DNA from: Drosophila pseudoobscura
Taxonomy: Eukaryota; Arthropoda; Insecta; Diptera; Drosophilidae
Direction of reading: 5' to 3'
DNA: 64,000 nucleotides
Assembly (NCBI RefSeq): GCF_009870125.1
Contig: NC_046681.1
Location: 27,488,001-27,552,000, forward strand
The notes beneath the pieces are model-generated. The model saw only the letters and a program-made list of their open reading frames with translations. It ran no database searches and had not been told where the DNA came from. Position numbers and translations under genes: made by a program. Below are positions 30,873 through 43,000 of the stretch, piece after piece; positions within the stretch are counted from its first letter, which is position 1, and each line of letters starts with the position of its first letter.

Positions 30873-32671
30873 TCATCCATTTAATATGCCAATGACTTTA
30901 TCCATCACGCGGGATATTTTCAAATTAATCCTCAAAATGCGAGCATATTCGTAGTGAAACGATTTGGGGGAATGCCCGCTGAGGTTTTCCTGGTCTGGAT
31001 CGCACAAATGAGCCAACAGGAAATAGCAAATATGCTCTGAAATATAAAGACGATGATGATGCAACATTACGAAATATTTTATCGCCTTTTCCATTAGCTC
31101 ACCTTGCCCCTGTTCTACAGCAAAGAAAAGAGGAGTGTTGCCCGCCATCAACTCTGCTGTATTTAGAATATCCAGCTTTAATCGGCGATTCTTGAGCACA
31201 TCCTTGGTTGTTTCTAGTCTATCGCAGGCACGCTCATAGTATTTGGCAAACGCTTTCTCTGGCGTCAGCTTTGAGTCTGTCGTCTCTGTTGCCCTCCGAT
31301 ATACAGCCCCCCCCTCCAATTGCCGCTCATCTATGCAGTCCAATATGGTCTCTGCCACATGGTACTGATTGTGACGCACTGCCAGGTGCAGGGCAGTGTA
31401 CCCGGCATCGTTTGTCTGTAGCAAGAGATCCAGGTCAATACGTAGCATTAGTTGCCTTATGGATTCTCTATCAATGTTGTTGATGACAGCTATGTGGAGG
31501 GCCGTATTTCCGTTTTCGTATATGTGGTTGGGCACACAGCCGGCTGTTAAAAGGGCTGTGACTAGATCCGGATCACAATCATTCGTTAGAGCAAGTTCCA
31601 GGCAATCTTCACCATCAGCGCTAATCATTTCATTGATATCAAAATTGCTATGTTTGCAAACAAAAATCTGACGCCGCACGCCATAAATGTCGCCGTCTAG
31701 AATATCATCATGAATGGGTCTAAGTAGGGGAAGAACTAAAATCACACATCTGATTTCAAGGTACATGTTTACAATTACTCACAGCAGGCCCTGAAGAGAC
31801 AAAATACGGGCCTTCTGGAATTCCATAGCCATTATGCGAATGATGTCCACACCATTTTCAATGTAAGAGTCGACACATTCGAAACCTTCAGCCACGTTGA
31901 TGGACACATCCGACATGGTCGAGCTGCGACGCTCTAACGCCGGTCGATCTTCCTCTTTCCTCTTTCGTTCCTGGGAATACAAATAAATTAATGTCCAAAC
32001 TTGCAATATACAATTGTGTGTCTGTAGCCACTTTGACATACAGGAACTTCCAGTTTTCTCTTCTTGGTGATCACGGGAGATAGTTGTTTAGCCTCCCGGT
32101 CCTGCTGGGCCATTTCAGCTGCTGATACTTTGACCACTTGTGGCACACAGGTGTTGCGCTTACGACCACGCTTTTTCGCCACTTTCTGAGGCATGGATGG
32201 AGCTGGACTGGGACTAGGAATGGGGCTGGGACTGGGACTGGGTACATCAGTCAATGAGTCATTTTTTATCAACTCCTTTACGAGTGTATTTGGCGTCGCA
32301 TGATTTCGATAAGATGTACTGGGCGATGGTATCCTTGGTTCGTCCTCAGTTTGTGTGGAAGCGCTCACTTTGGTCGCCCCACAACAACACTGTTTATTTA
32401 GACGCGAGGTAGGTGCAGATATCTTATCGCTCCCCGATCCATTAATAGCATCGATGAGACGTTGTTGTATATCTTTATCTGGTATACGCATGACTTCTCT
32501 GATGATATCCTTGTAAACTGGCAGAAAGGCTTTTCGGTGTGTGTACGTGCTGCTGTTCAAAGGTGCGGGTCCAACAGCAACTACAACTGGCGCTGTCTGT
32601 TTCAATATCAGGTCTGTTCCAGACGACACCCGCTGTATGCACTGCGTTTTCGTTAATAGCACTTTCTTCAT
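30873..32671 (-). CDS. pickle: Pickle-like nuclear IkB ankyrin protein, complete copy
   Basis: Exons 32042-32671, 31783-31970, 31103-31719 and 30873-31036; 532 aa. In melanogaster, Pickle (CG5118) is a nuclear IkB that dampens Relish-driven IMD immunity; I assign this name from architecture and gene neighbourhood. The N-terminal half is disordered and Ser/Pro-rich with basic clusters (KKRGRKRN, KKRKLEVPERKRK) that look like nuclear-localisation signals. The C-terminal half holds ankyrin repeats, with clear units ENGNTALHIAVINN, DAGYTALHLAVRHN and AGNTPLFFAVEQGQEHICYFLL. The last intron (31037-31102) is 66 bases, in frame and stop-free. Removing it restores a canonical ankyrin repeat; retaining it adds 22 residues in mid-repeat. 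ATG at 32671 is the first in frame. Confidence 0.82.
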
Positions 32672-33085
32672 TGCTTTTCACTTTGTACAGCACTTCCAGA
32701 AGGAACAGAGCGATGCCTGCAGAGCTGATTATGTTTTGTTTGATTTTCGGGGGAAGTCTACTTTTAGATCGAATAAAATATTATAAAATGGTTTTTCCCC
32801 AACACACGCTGCGCAGTGAGGGACTTTCAGTGTTGCAAAGCGCTAGCTTTTGACGTCTTGAAGCACTATACTTAGATCTGTGCGATACTGCGAATATTTC
32901 ATTACAACTGTAAATGAGCCGACTATAATCGTATATACTATAATAATAATCATATTTTTATAATTTGCAATATTTAACTTGACATCTGTGCCTTGCGTAA
33001 ACATTTTTTTCTTTCTTTTTCTTAAAATAATTTGGTGTTCTTCAAATATTTTCATCTCTAGATTCTCACGCTACAATCAACTATC
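32672..33085. other. Upstream region of pickle
   Basis: About 400 bases of AT-rich sequence between the pickle start and the RBM5-like relic. No coding sequence is supported; open frames on both strands here are short and overlap pickle exon 1. Confidence 0.5.
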
Positions 33086-33089
33086 GCTA

Positions 33090-34853
33090 TTGTGTGAATG
33101 GCAAAAAAGAGTTCCACAAAAACAAAAAAAAAAAAGAGTGGAAGGCTATAAACAGTTGTCTAATCTTAGATCGTTTGATAGAAGTTTGTTAACCTAAACG
33201 GTGACCGGGGTGCCTACAAGGCCGCGGATTTACCTCAAGGAGAGAATAGGAATGGACGGAGGTGGAGGAGGTGGCAATGAAAGCGGTAGATTTATCCGTC
33301 CTCTCCGTCTTGAGCAGCGCCAGTTCGGACGAGAGGATGGCAGTGATCAGTGTGATGATAATTCTGACCATGATCAGTGTCGGAGATAGAAAGACTACAA
33401 GCGCCACAATAACCTAAACAAAAATGGTCATGACCTTTACCGAATTCGAAGCACAACCGACGAAAGCAGCACGTTACTGGACTGCAAGTCCAGTAACCAG
33501 TAAGCTGGCTACAAATCTCCTATGCCTATATCTACTTGCAGCCAACCTCGTGGATATCAGCCACAGACCAGAAATGGAATAACCAGTGGAACAAATCTTC
33601 CACATAAAAGCAGAGAAGGTGAACGGGAAACCTGAATGAGGGTCAGTTTGGTGGCAACAATATACAGGCTGGCAGTGATGCCCTCAAAATCATCATTATC
33701 TTTGGCGTGACCAAGGGAATCACCAAGTTTGAAGTGTGCACAAAGTGTCAATTGTCATACTGGATTCCCTTTAGCTGATTCTCTTTCTAAATACTTTCAG
33801 ATCACGAGCGCATTGTAAAGGGCTGAATACACGTCAAACGGAACAGCGTCAAAGACTCGATGAATATCCATGGAAATTAATCAAATAAGTAAGAAAATGG
33901 ACGGAAGTGTTTAGCTATGTTTGCAATAGATAATGATAATCGATGAACTTCGAACCAATGTTACAACCCCATCGGATCCATCATCATTTTTTGACGCAAA
34001 CGTTTTGTATCTGCTTCTGTTTGAAATTTAGATCCGTCAAGCGGTATAGCATTTATCGAATTTACCACCGTTGAGGAAGTGAAACAATGGATGGAGTTAA
34101 CACAGTTATCAGCGCCATAAGCAAGACAGTTTTGAAACCCAACCAGCAGTCGGCAGTGATCATGAAATATGTGTTTCCGGCTTAGTTATCTCACAGTATA
34201 AAATCATAAGATTATTGATTGAAAAGAAGGTCTGAAGAGAAGTACCTCCAAGGTCTAAGACATGACACATGACAGGTCTTGACACGCTCGTTGACTCGAT
34301 GGAGTTGCACAATTCCTGTACATCGCTGGATCCACCTCTGACCCTAGATGAACGTGCTGGTAGACAATTAAACAATTTTACACAATCTTACACAATTCTC
34401 TCATCGCCTTACTTCTGTTTCAGTATCTATCAGCTACAACATCGAAGCTGACATCAGCGAAAAAATAACCGAGACGTCGCACCTTATAACCTCTACTATG
34501 TATGTCCCCTGACATCGGAGGCATTCAGTGTGGAGGTAACCCGGGTGAGACTGCGTATTACGTTCAGTACTACACGGACTACTTCACGGCGACGATAGCC
34601 AAGATCGAAAACAGTGGAGATACCAAGTTAACTGAAGCGAACTCTGAAGCGGTAGCCCTCTCGGCTATCCAACGTAAGCAGGAGAAAAATAAATTTAGTG
34701 AGTCGACGACTAGAGCTGCTCAGAATGTGAGTAGTAGTTCCGCTCCTCTTGGTAGTCGCCGTCAATCAGGTCGCAGTAGAGATCCTAGTTCTGACTGCCG
34801 CCGGAATGTCTATTGTAATGCGAGGATCGCTCACGACTACGCGAACGAAATTT
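33090..34853 (+). pseudogene. Decayed and rearranged RBM5/RBM10-like copy
   Basis: Scattered, ordered remnants of the RBM5-like genes downstream. Upstream sequence GTGTGAATGGCAAA (33092-33105) is shared. A Gly-rich start-like stretch is at 33254. An exon-3-like segment near 33680-33740 (IIIIFGVTKGIT versus NNIILFGLQKHVTEA) follows. An exon-5-like RRM piece at 34035-34111 has frame damage. An exon-8-like piece at 34280-34358 (DTLVDSMELHN...LDPPLTLDE) and exon-9-like sequence at 34420-34700 (YYVQYYTDYFTATIAK, EAVALSAIQRKQ) complete the series. Missing are the zinc-finger exons, the OCRE region, the C2H2 finger and the G-patch. The end (34729-34851) is an inverted copy of exon 2. Many stops and frameshifts make a functional product unlikely, although the 34502-34855 frame is still open. 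Confidence 0.75.
34729..34851 (-). repeat. Inverted fragment of RBM5-like exon 2
   Basis: Reverse complement of about 35576-35697 (RBM5-like copy A exon 2), with roughly ten differences, such as TCAATCAGGTCGCAGTAGAG versus TCGATCAGGTCGCGGTAGAG. It ends immediately before the shared upstream block that begins at 34856. Confidence 0.8.
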
Positions 34854-34855
34854 AA

Positions 34856-37800
34856 AATAAATGCATGAATATTTGTAATATAAAACACCTCTGTAAATGT
34901 TTTTTGGATGGGGATTTTCCCCTTAATTCTTCAACCAGCTGTAGTTGCTGTATAGCAGTTTCAGCAGTTTCCCTACTCCGTTTTGCAACACAAAGTATTT
35001 CATTTGCCAAAGTACTCAAGCTAGTATCGATAACATGTTGTCTGTTTTGTGTGAATGGCAAAGGAGGCAGAGATTTTTCATCCAGCCTTTTTGTTGTAAG
35101 AATTGTATTTCACGCTCAATGAACGGATTTCGGGGAAAAAGAACTCTTTAAATATAATCTTGGTCCTCCCAGCAACGTACAATACGTAAGAAATGTGCAA
35201 ATCTGAATACGTAACTAGCTAAAGATTAGTTTTAGAGCTTTAGAGCTCGGGCTCGGGAAAAGGGCCCAGCGCGAGACAAATGAGGACAGACAATTAAATA
35301 TAATTACCGCTCCGATTCGTATCAGATTAGCGTAATATGGATTCACGTTACGGTCGAGGCTTCTCAGGAGGAGGTGGAAATGGCAATGGCAATGGCGGTG
35401 GCGGCGGCGGCGTTGTCGGTGGAAACCATGGTGCAGGTCAATATAGACGCTATAGTCGCTCCCGTTCACGTTCCCGGTAAGATACCCTCGTCATGTGTAT
35501 GCTTTCATACGAGAACGAAATATATTCTTGCAGCGAACGGAACCGAGAGCACGGTGGGTATAGACGCCACAATTCGCGTTCGCGGAGTCGAGAGCGTTCC
35601 TCGCATTACAATAGACATTCCGGCGGCAGTCAGGACAAGGATCTCTACCGCGACCTGATCGACGACGACTACCAAGAGGAGCGGAACTACAACTCGCGCA
35701 ATAACTCAGATAATCGCCAGCATCGAAGCGAGGACAACTACGACCGGCGCGAGGATAACTATGATAACAATCGCGATCAGCGGTGGAAGAACTATGAGCG
35801 CCAGTCGCGGGAACGCAACTCCGACTATGATCGGGGCAATGAGCGCAACAAGTAAGACTTGCATTCTGTGATAGCACAAATTTTTGCTGTAACTGAACAC
35901 TTGGATCCATCCTTTCAGTCGGGGCGCTGACTATCGGCATCATAATAATGGAAACAATGGGAGCAACAACGCCCAGCTGAATAACAACAGGGATCGCGAC
36001 AGGGAACGGGACCGCGAGAGACGATACTCCTCCGACGACGATAGCGACAACGATGCGACCGACGAGAGCCAGTATCGCCGCAAGCATCACAGGACCTGCA
36101 ACGAAGCCCAGAACAATATCATACTCTTCGGGCTTCAGAAGCATGTTACCGAGGCAGACGTAAGAATAAGGTTCTACTGGGAAAAATATCGATCTGTAAC
36201 GTAACGCTAACCCTTGCAGATCATGGGCGAGCTCATCAAAGTGAATATGGAGCCCACTTCTATACGAGTGATGAGGAAGCAGCCTACAGGTGGGTTACAC
36301 ATTCGACGAATTTACTATTTATACATACAATTAGGCTAGTCTAAAACCACACGAAGAGCGTGAGTATTGAGTGCCCAGTGCCCAGTGCCCAGCAATGTTG
36401 TCAACAGGAAATACAATTCATTTAATAGTTGGCTTACGACAAACATCTACAAAATTCCACATAAACCAAAAGCAATCCCCAAAAAATGTTACAGAACTAT
36501 TGAAACAACCAACAACATATTTTGACAAAAACATTTTCGTATCTGCTTCTATCTAAAATTTAGGTGCCTCACGCTGTTTCGCATTTGTCGAGTTTAAAAC
36601 CGTCGAGGAATCGAGACAATGGATGGAAATAACTAAGGTATCACAACAACCAACAAGACTCTTCCTGATTCAGCCACGAGATCGGCACAAATCAAAACTC
36701 GGCCTCAACTATAACGAAATCTTCACTTTTAGTTCAGTTCTCCTTGTCGCCCTTTTCAGTTGAGCATTAAGCATTAAGCAGTAAGCGTTGAGCATCTCCT
36801 CATTTCATCTGTTTCTTTATGTCAAGTCAAGTCCAAATTCGGATGGTTTAGAGCGAGAACTGAACTTAAAGTAACCATTTCACACTTATAGCGGTATTCA
36901 GAAGGAGCAAACTGCCAGCGACTACATCCGCCGCAAAACACAGAACAGAAGCAACCTGGTGACTGTGTAGCCTGTGAAACTTATAATCCAATCATTCCAG
37001 TCGCTAATTCGCAATCATTTCGTTGTCTTCCTTCTCTGCTTTAGGGCACTCTCCAGTTGGGCGATCACCGGGTGTCAATGCAGTACAGCCACACACGGAT
37101 GTCGGACTGGACTTGTATCAAGGTATAAGCAAATGCTGAAAGATACCAAGATGTTGATACAAGACCAAATCCCATTCTCACAACGTTCCCGCTCGGTTTT
37201 TGTTCCATTCATGCAGACCTCTAGTAAAAATAGATCCTTTTCGTAATTAGTTTCACTTAGTAAATATAGTCGGTATCTCCAACATGTATTTTTTCGGTCT
37301 TGTGGAGCAGTAGAAGAAATCAACTGCTGAATACAGACAGACCAGAAAAGGCAGAGCCTCCGAGATCAGAGGTGAACCATATTCGAAAATAAACCTGAGA
37401 CCCGCGCGCGACCCTTAATAGAACTTTAAGACCATGACCCGCCTGCCATAGAACAGCTTTTTATTATGTGCGTCATGCAACATCTTGGTAATTGTTTAGT
37501 CTTTGGTGCCAGCTACCTTAAAATGTCTGCAAGGTCATCAAACTAAAACGAAATCGTTTCTTTCTTTTCTCCTTTAGTGCGGTGCCAGCAATTTTAAGCG
37601 CCGCTTCCAGTGCTTCATGTGCAGCGCCTCCCGCGAGGAAAGCGAGAACGCCCTCTGTGGCGGTGGAGAAGGAATCGACGAAGTCACCCGAATCCTCACA
37701 AAAAGTATACAAACCAAAAACAATCTCATGCAATGCCATTTTGTTCAGACAGAGAAACACACTCATTAACCTGCCATGCTTACCCATGCACTTTGACAGA

Positions 37801-39735
37801 GATTATGTTACGCAATCTGGACGCCTTGACCAATGAGGAGGGCGTGCTGACTGCCCTGCAGCAGCTCCAGCCCAAACTGGCCAAATCTGTCAGCAAAGTG
37901 CTGATCAGCCGTGATACCCTAACGCAGGCATCGCGAGGTATCTGTTATCTGCACTTTGACACGCTCGTTGACTCGATGGAGCTGCACAATGCCTTGACCG
38001 CGCTGGATCCACCTCTGACACTAGATGACCGTGAAGGTAAGAGTCGTCGTCTTGCACTCTATGCAATTCTCAAACATCTTCCGTTTCCGCTTCAGTTGCC
38101 ATCAGTTACTGCGTCGACGTTGATGATCGGCCGAAAATACCAAATGATTCGCCAGCTGCCACCTCTACAAGTGTGGCCAGCGGAGGTATTCCAAACGGGT
38201 CAATTGCAGCTGTGGCTCCCTCAGGGGCTGGTGGAAGCTATACTCTCGCCGACGTTCCCCGGCTCGCCGAGTACAGTGCCTCGTTGTATGCCTCTAATCC
38301 AGAGGAGCAGGCGCACTATGTTCAGTACTACACGGACTACTACACGGCAGAGATAGCCAAGAGTGGCCCCTCAGACCCTCAGCTGACGGAGGCCAATTCC
38401 GGGGCTGCCGTGGCTCTCTCGGCCATCCAACGAAAGCAAAAGAAGATGAGCAACATTGAGACAACGGCCACAGCGGCCGCTATAGCCGCTGCCCAAGCAG
38501 CTGCCGAGATAAAGGCCACATTTGCCACTCAGAATGTTGTCGCCCCAAGGGGAAACGATGGCAAGACTTATCGTAAGTGAATGCAGTAACGACTCAAGCT
38601 CCATTTAACACTCTCCCTTGCAGCCTCCCCCGATGTTTCTCGCTACCAATACGATGAGACCTCTGGGTACTACTTCGACCCGAGCACGGGTCTCTATTAC
38701 GACGCCCACTCCCAGTACTACTACAACAACGAAACGGGAGCCTATCTGTACTGGGATCAGCGGCGCAGCACCTACATTCTGGCGACTCCTGCCTCCACCC
38801 AGGCGGCACTGCAAGAGGTACTGGCAGAGGCCGAGCAGAAGGACGACGATTCCAAAAAGGAAAAGGAAAAGGACAAGGAGAAGGACGGTAACAACAAGCA
38901 CGACAAGGTCAAGGTGGCCAAGAAGATCGTCAAAGATATGGAGAAGTGGGCCAAGCAGCTAAACCAGAAGAAGGACTACACCGTGGTGGCCACTCCCCAT
39001 CCCATTTTGACAGGAAGCGAGATGTCGGGGCCTAGCACCTCGCGTTCCACACAGGGGTCTTATGCAGATGTGGGTTTCTCCATACTGGAGAAGAAGGAGC
39101 GAGCTAAGCTGACTGACTTTATGCCGCCCGCGGCTCCACTGGGGGTGAATAAGCTGTTCAAAGCTTATGGCGGTGGCTCTGAATCGGATGAAGACACTGC
39201 GGGGCCCCCAGCGGCGGCTGTTGGTGGATCTAGTGCCGTTGCTGATGAAATGGACTTCGTGGACTTACAGAAACTGACCTGTCTGTTATGTAAACGTGCC
39301 TTCCAATCCCTCGAAATCCTGCAGAAGCATTTGAAAATGTCGAACTTGCACAAAGAAAATCTGGCCAAGCTCAATCAAGGTTCAGGAGCGTCTGCTGACG
39401 CCGACCCCGATCCGGACAGCGACGCGGGCTTATCGTAAGTAAAAGCTTTATTTTTGGAGGGATATTTCGTAAATTCGTGCATCCTTCTGGACATCTTAGC
39501 TATCGGGACCGCGCCAAGGAGAGGAGACTGAAGTACGGGGAGAGCGATCCACCGCCTCCGAATCGCAGTCGGGAGCGTTTCGAGCAGGAGATAAAGACCT
39601 TGCAGACGCGTCAGAAGAATAATGCCAGCGCGGCTTCAGCTCTGCCAATTAGCTCGAATAACGTGGGCAACCGCTTGATGCAGAAGATGGGCTGGACGGA
39701 GGGCCAGGGTCTGGGCAGGAAGAATCAGGGGCGCA
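34856..39735 (+). repeat. RBM5-like tandem unit A
   Basis: Tandem with 40022-44520. Nearly identical from 34856 to ~37077 (offset 5168, then 5162 after a six-base length difference) and again from ~37690 to ~39735 (offset 4780). Between these (37078-37690) and after 39735 the two units differ strongly. Confidence 0.88.
34872..35100 (-). other. Small open frame upstream of each RBM5-like copy, possible coding remnant
   Basis: The minus strand is open for about 70-75 codons in both units (also about 40039-40268), with the stretch PFTQNRQHVIDTSLSTLANE then ILCVAKRSRETAETAIQQLQ. The sequence looks like real, helix-forming protein rather than random frame, but no ATG start is present and the frame is closed by a TGA upstream. 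It could be a terminal exon of an antisense gene or a relic. One E/A substitution distinguishes the copies. I do not recognise the family. Confidence 0.3.
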
Positions 39736-39933
39736 CCCAGATAATTGAGGTAATTCGAGTTATACATATGTAACCTATTGCCAGACGCCAGTTCAATGTA
39801 AATTGCATATCCGTAGGCTGATGGTCGCACCAAGAGCGTGGGCCTGGGAAACAAGGTGTGCAACCTGCCACCTGGTACCGATTACAAATCCTATATTAAG
39901 AAGATGATGAAGCAGCGCTATGAGAATGCCTGA
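35337..39933 (+). CDS. RBM5/RBM10-like splicing regulator, copy A (CG4887/CG4896 family)
   Basis: Twelve exons: 35337-35476, 35534-35851, 35919-36159, 36220-36289, 36564-36637, 37045-37122, 37578-37704, 37800-38036, 38096-38572, 38624-39434, 39500-39749 and 39817-39933; 979 aa, every phase agrees. Domains in order: Gly-rich and RS/Arg-rich N-terminus; RRM1 (NNIILFGLQKHVTEA...SRCFAFVEF); RanBP2-type zinc finger (DWTCIKCGASNFKRRFQCFMC); RRM2 (KIMLRNLDALTNEEG...SRGICYLHF); OCRE aromatic repeats (YQYDETSGYYFDPSTGLYYD...YYYNNETGAYLYWD); a C2H2 finger (CLLCKRAFQSLEILQKHLKMSNLH); G-patch (NRLMQKMGWTEGQGLGRKNQGR). This is the full RBM5/6/10 layout; vertebrate members control alternative splice-site choice in apoptosis genes. 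Melanogaster has a tandem pair, CG4887 and CG4896; I cannot say which this is. Confidence 0.92.
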
Positions 39934-40021
39934 ACATTTTATGAGAACGGCCGAAAATGTATTTTTCCAGATTTTAATTATTATTATGTGCTTATTGTGG
40001 TATGATACAAATCGAAATGTA

Positions 40022-43000
40022 AAATAAATGCATGAATATTTGTAATATAAAACACCTCTGTAAATGTTTTTTTGGATGGGGATTTTCCTCTTAATTCTGC
40101 AACCAGCTGTAGTTGCTGTATAGCAGTTTCAGCAGTTTCCCTACTCCGTTTTGCAACACAAAGTATTTCATTTGCCAAAGTACTCAAGCTAGTATCGATA
40201 ACATGTTGTCTGTTTTGTGTGAATGGCAAAGGAGGCAGAGATTTTTCATCCAGCCTTTTTGTTGTAAGAATTGTATTTCACGCTCAATGAACGGATTTCG
40301 GGGAAAAAGAACTCTTTAAATATAATCTTGGTCCTCCCAGCAACGTACAATACGTAAGAAATGTGCAAATCTGAATACGTAACTAGCTAAAGATTAGTTT
40401 TAGAGCTTTAGAGCTCGGGCTCGGGAAAAGGGCCCAGCGCGAGACAAATGAGGACAGACAATTAAATATAATTACCGCTCCGATTCGTATCAGATTAGCG
40501 TAATATGGATTCACGTTACGGTCGAGGCTTCTCAGGAGGAGGTGGAAATGGCAATGGCAATGGCGGTGGCGGCGGCGGCGTTGTCGGTGGAAACCATGGT
40601 GCAGGTCAATATAGACGCTATAGTCGCTCCCGTTCACGTTCCCGGTAAGATACCCTCGTCATGTGTATGCTTTCATACGAGTACGAAATATATTCTTGCA
40701 GCGAACGGAACCGAGAGCACGGTGGGTATAGACGCCACAATTCGCGTTCGCGGAGTCGAGAGCGTTCCTCGCATTACAATAGACATTCCGGCGGCAGTCA
40801 GGACAAGGATCTCTACCGCGACCTGATCGACGACGACTACCAAGAGGAGCGGAACTACAACTCGCGCAATAACTCAGATAATCGCCAGCATCGAAGCGAG
40901 GACAACTACGACCGGCGCGAGGATAACTATGATAACAATCGCGATCAGCGGTGGAAGAACTATGAGCGCCAGTCGCGGGAACGCAACTCCGATCGGGGCA
41001 ATGAGCGCAACAAGTAAGACTTGCATTCTGTGATAGCACAAATTTTTGCTGTAACTGAACACTTGGATCCATCCTTTCAGTCGGGGCGCTGACTATCGGC
41101 ATCATAATAATGGAAACAATGGGAGCAACAACGCCCAGCTGAATAACAACAGGGATCGCGACAGGGAACGGGACCGCGAGAGACGATACTCCTCCGACGA
41201 CGATAGCGACAACGATGCGACCGACGAGAGCCAGTATCGCCGCAAGCATCACAGGACCTGCAACGAAGCCCAGAACAATATCATACTCTTCGGGCTTCAG
41301 AAGCATGTTACCGAGGCAGACGTAAGAATAAGGTTCTACTGGGAAAAATATCGATCTGTAACGTAACGCTAACCCTTGCAGATCATGGGCGAGCTCATCA
41401 AAGTGAATATGGAGCCCACTTCTATACGAGTGATGAGGAAGCAGCCTACAGGTGGGTTACACATTCGACGAATTTACTATTTATACATACAATTAGGCTA
41501 GTCTAAAACCACACGAAGAGCGTGAGTATTGAGTGCCCAGTGCCCAGTGCCCAGCAATGTTGTCAACAGGAAATACAATTCATTTAATAGTTGGCTTACG
41601 ACAAACATCTACAAAATTCCACATAAACCAAAAGCAATCCCCAAAAAATGTTACAGAACTATTGAAACAACCAACAACATATTTTGACAAAAACATTTTC
41701 GTATCTGCTTCTATCTAAAATTTAGGTGCCTCACGCTGTTTCGCATTTGTCGAGTTTAAAACCGTCGAGGAATCGAGACAATGGATGGAAATAACTAAGG
41801 TATCACAACAACCAACAAGACTCTTCCTGATTCAGCCACGAGATCGGCACAAATCAAAACTCGGCCTCAACTATAACGAAATCTTCACTTTTAGTTCAGT
41901 TCTCCTTGTCGCCCTTTTTAGTTGAGCATTAAGCATTAAGCAATAAGCGTTGAGCATCTCCTCATTTCATCTGTTTCTTTATGTCAAGTCAAGTCCAAAT
42001 TCGGATGGTTTAGAGCGAGAACTGAACTTAAAGTAACCATTTCACACTTATAGCGGTATTCAGAAGGAGCAAACTGCCAGCGACTACATCCGCCGCAAAA
42101 CACAGAACAGAAGCAACCTGGTGACTGTGTAGCCTGTGAAACTTATAATCCAATCATTCCAGTCGCTAATTCGCAATCATTTCGTTGTCTTCCTTCTCTG
42201 CTTTAGGGCACTCTCCAGTTGGGCGATCACCGGGTGTCCATGCAGTATACACGCAACACGCGCATCTCAGACTGGACTTGTGTCAAGGTACGGCCTGACT
42301 TTAACTTCCTGCTCAGATCATGCAGCTAAAATGGTTTCCTTCGTTTTTGTTTTTTAGTGTGGTGCCACCAATTTTAAGCGGCGCCTCCAGTGCTTCATGT
42401 GCAATGTCTCCCGCGAGGAAAGCGAGAATGTACTCTCTGGTGCTGGAGAGGGGATCGATGAAGTCAGCCGAATCCTCACAAAAAGTATACAAACCAAAAA
42501 CAATCTCATGCAATGCCATTTTGTTCAGACAGAGAAACACACTCATTAACCTGCCATGCTTACCCATGCACTTTGACAGAGATTATGTTACGCAATCTGG
42601 ACGCCTTGACCAATGAGGAGGGCGTGCTGACTGCCCTGCAGCAGCTCCAGCCCAAACTGGCCAAATCTGTCAGCAAAGTGCTGATCAGCCGTGATACCCT
42701 AACGCAGGCATCGCGAGGTATCTGTTATCTGCACTTTGACACGCTCGTTGACTCGATGGAGCTGCACAATGCCTTGACCGCGCTGGATCCACCTCTGACA
42801 CTAGATGACCGTGAAGGTAAGAGTCGTCGTCTTGCACTCTATGCAATTCTCAAACATCTTCCGTTTCCGCTTCAGTTGCCATCAGTTACTGCGTCGACGT
42901 TGATGATCGGCCGAAAATACCAAATGATTCGCCAGCTGCCACCTCTACAAGTGTGGCCAGCGGAGGTATTCCAAACGGGTCAATTGCAGCTGTGGCTCCC

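Larger units (their letters stand above)
26826..31842 (+). repeat. 5.0 kb segmental duplication, distal copy
   Basis: Direct repeat of 20724-25741. Its left end joins the inverted Plap fragment with one shared base (A at 26826). Its right end runs without a break into the rest of pickle, so on the right side this copy has the ancestral flank, while the proximal copy has the ancestral left flank (full MEA1). Confidence 0.93.

Noticed and set aside
35491-36144. 217-codon minus-strand hydrophobic frame opposite RBM5-like exons 2-3
   Set aside because: Antisense of Arg/Asp/Asn-rich codons produces Val/Ile/Ala runs; it crosses a spliced intron of the sense gene and is a shadow.
37610-38356. 248-codon plus frame over RBM5-like exons 7-9
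   Set aside because: It runs through introns and switches frame relative to the RRM2 and OCRE-region exons; the spliced model explains conservation better.
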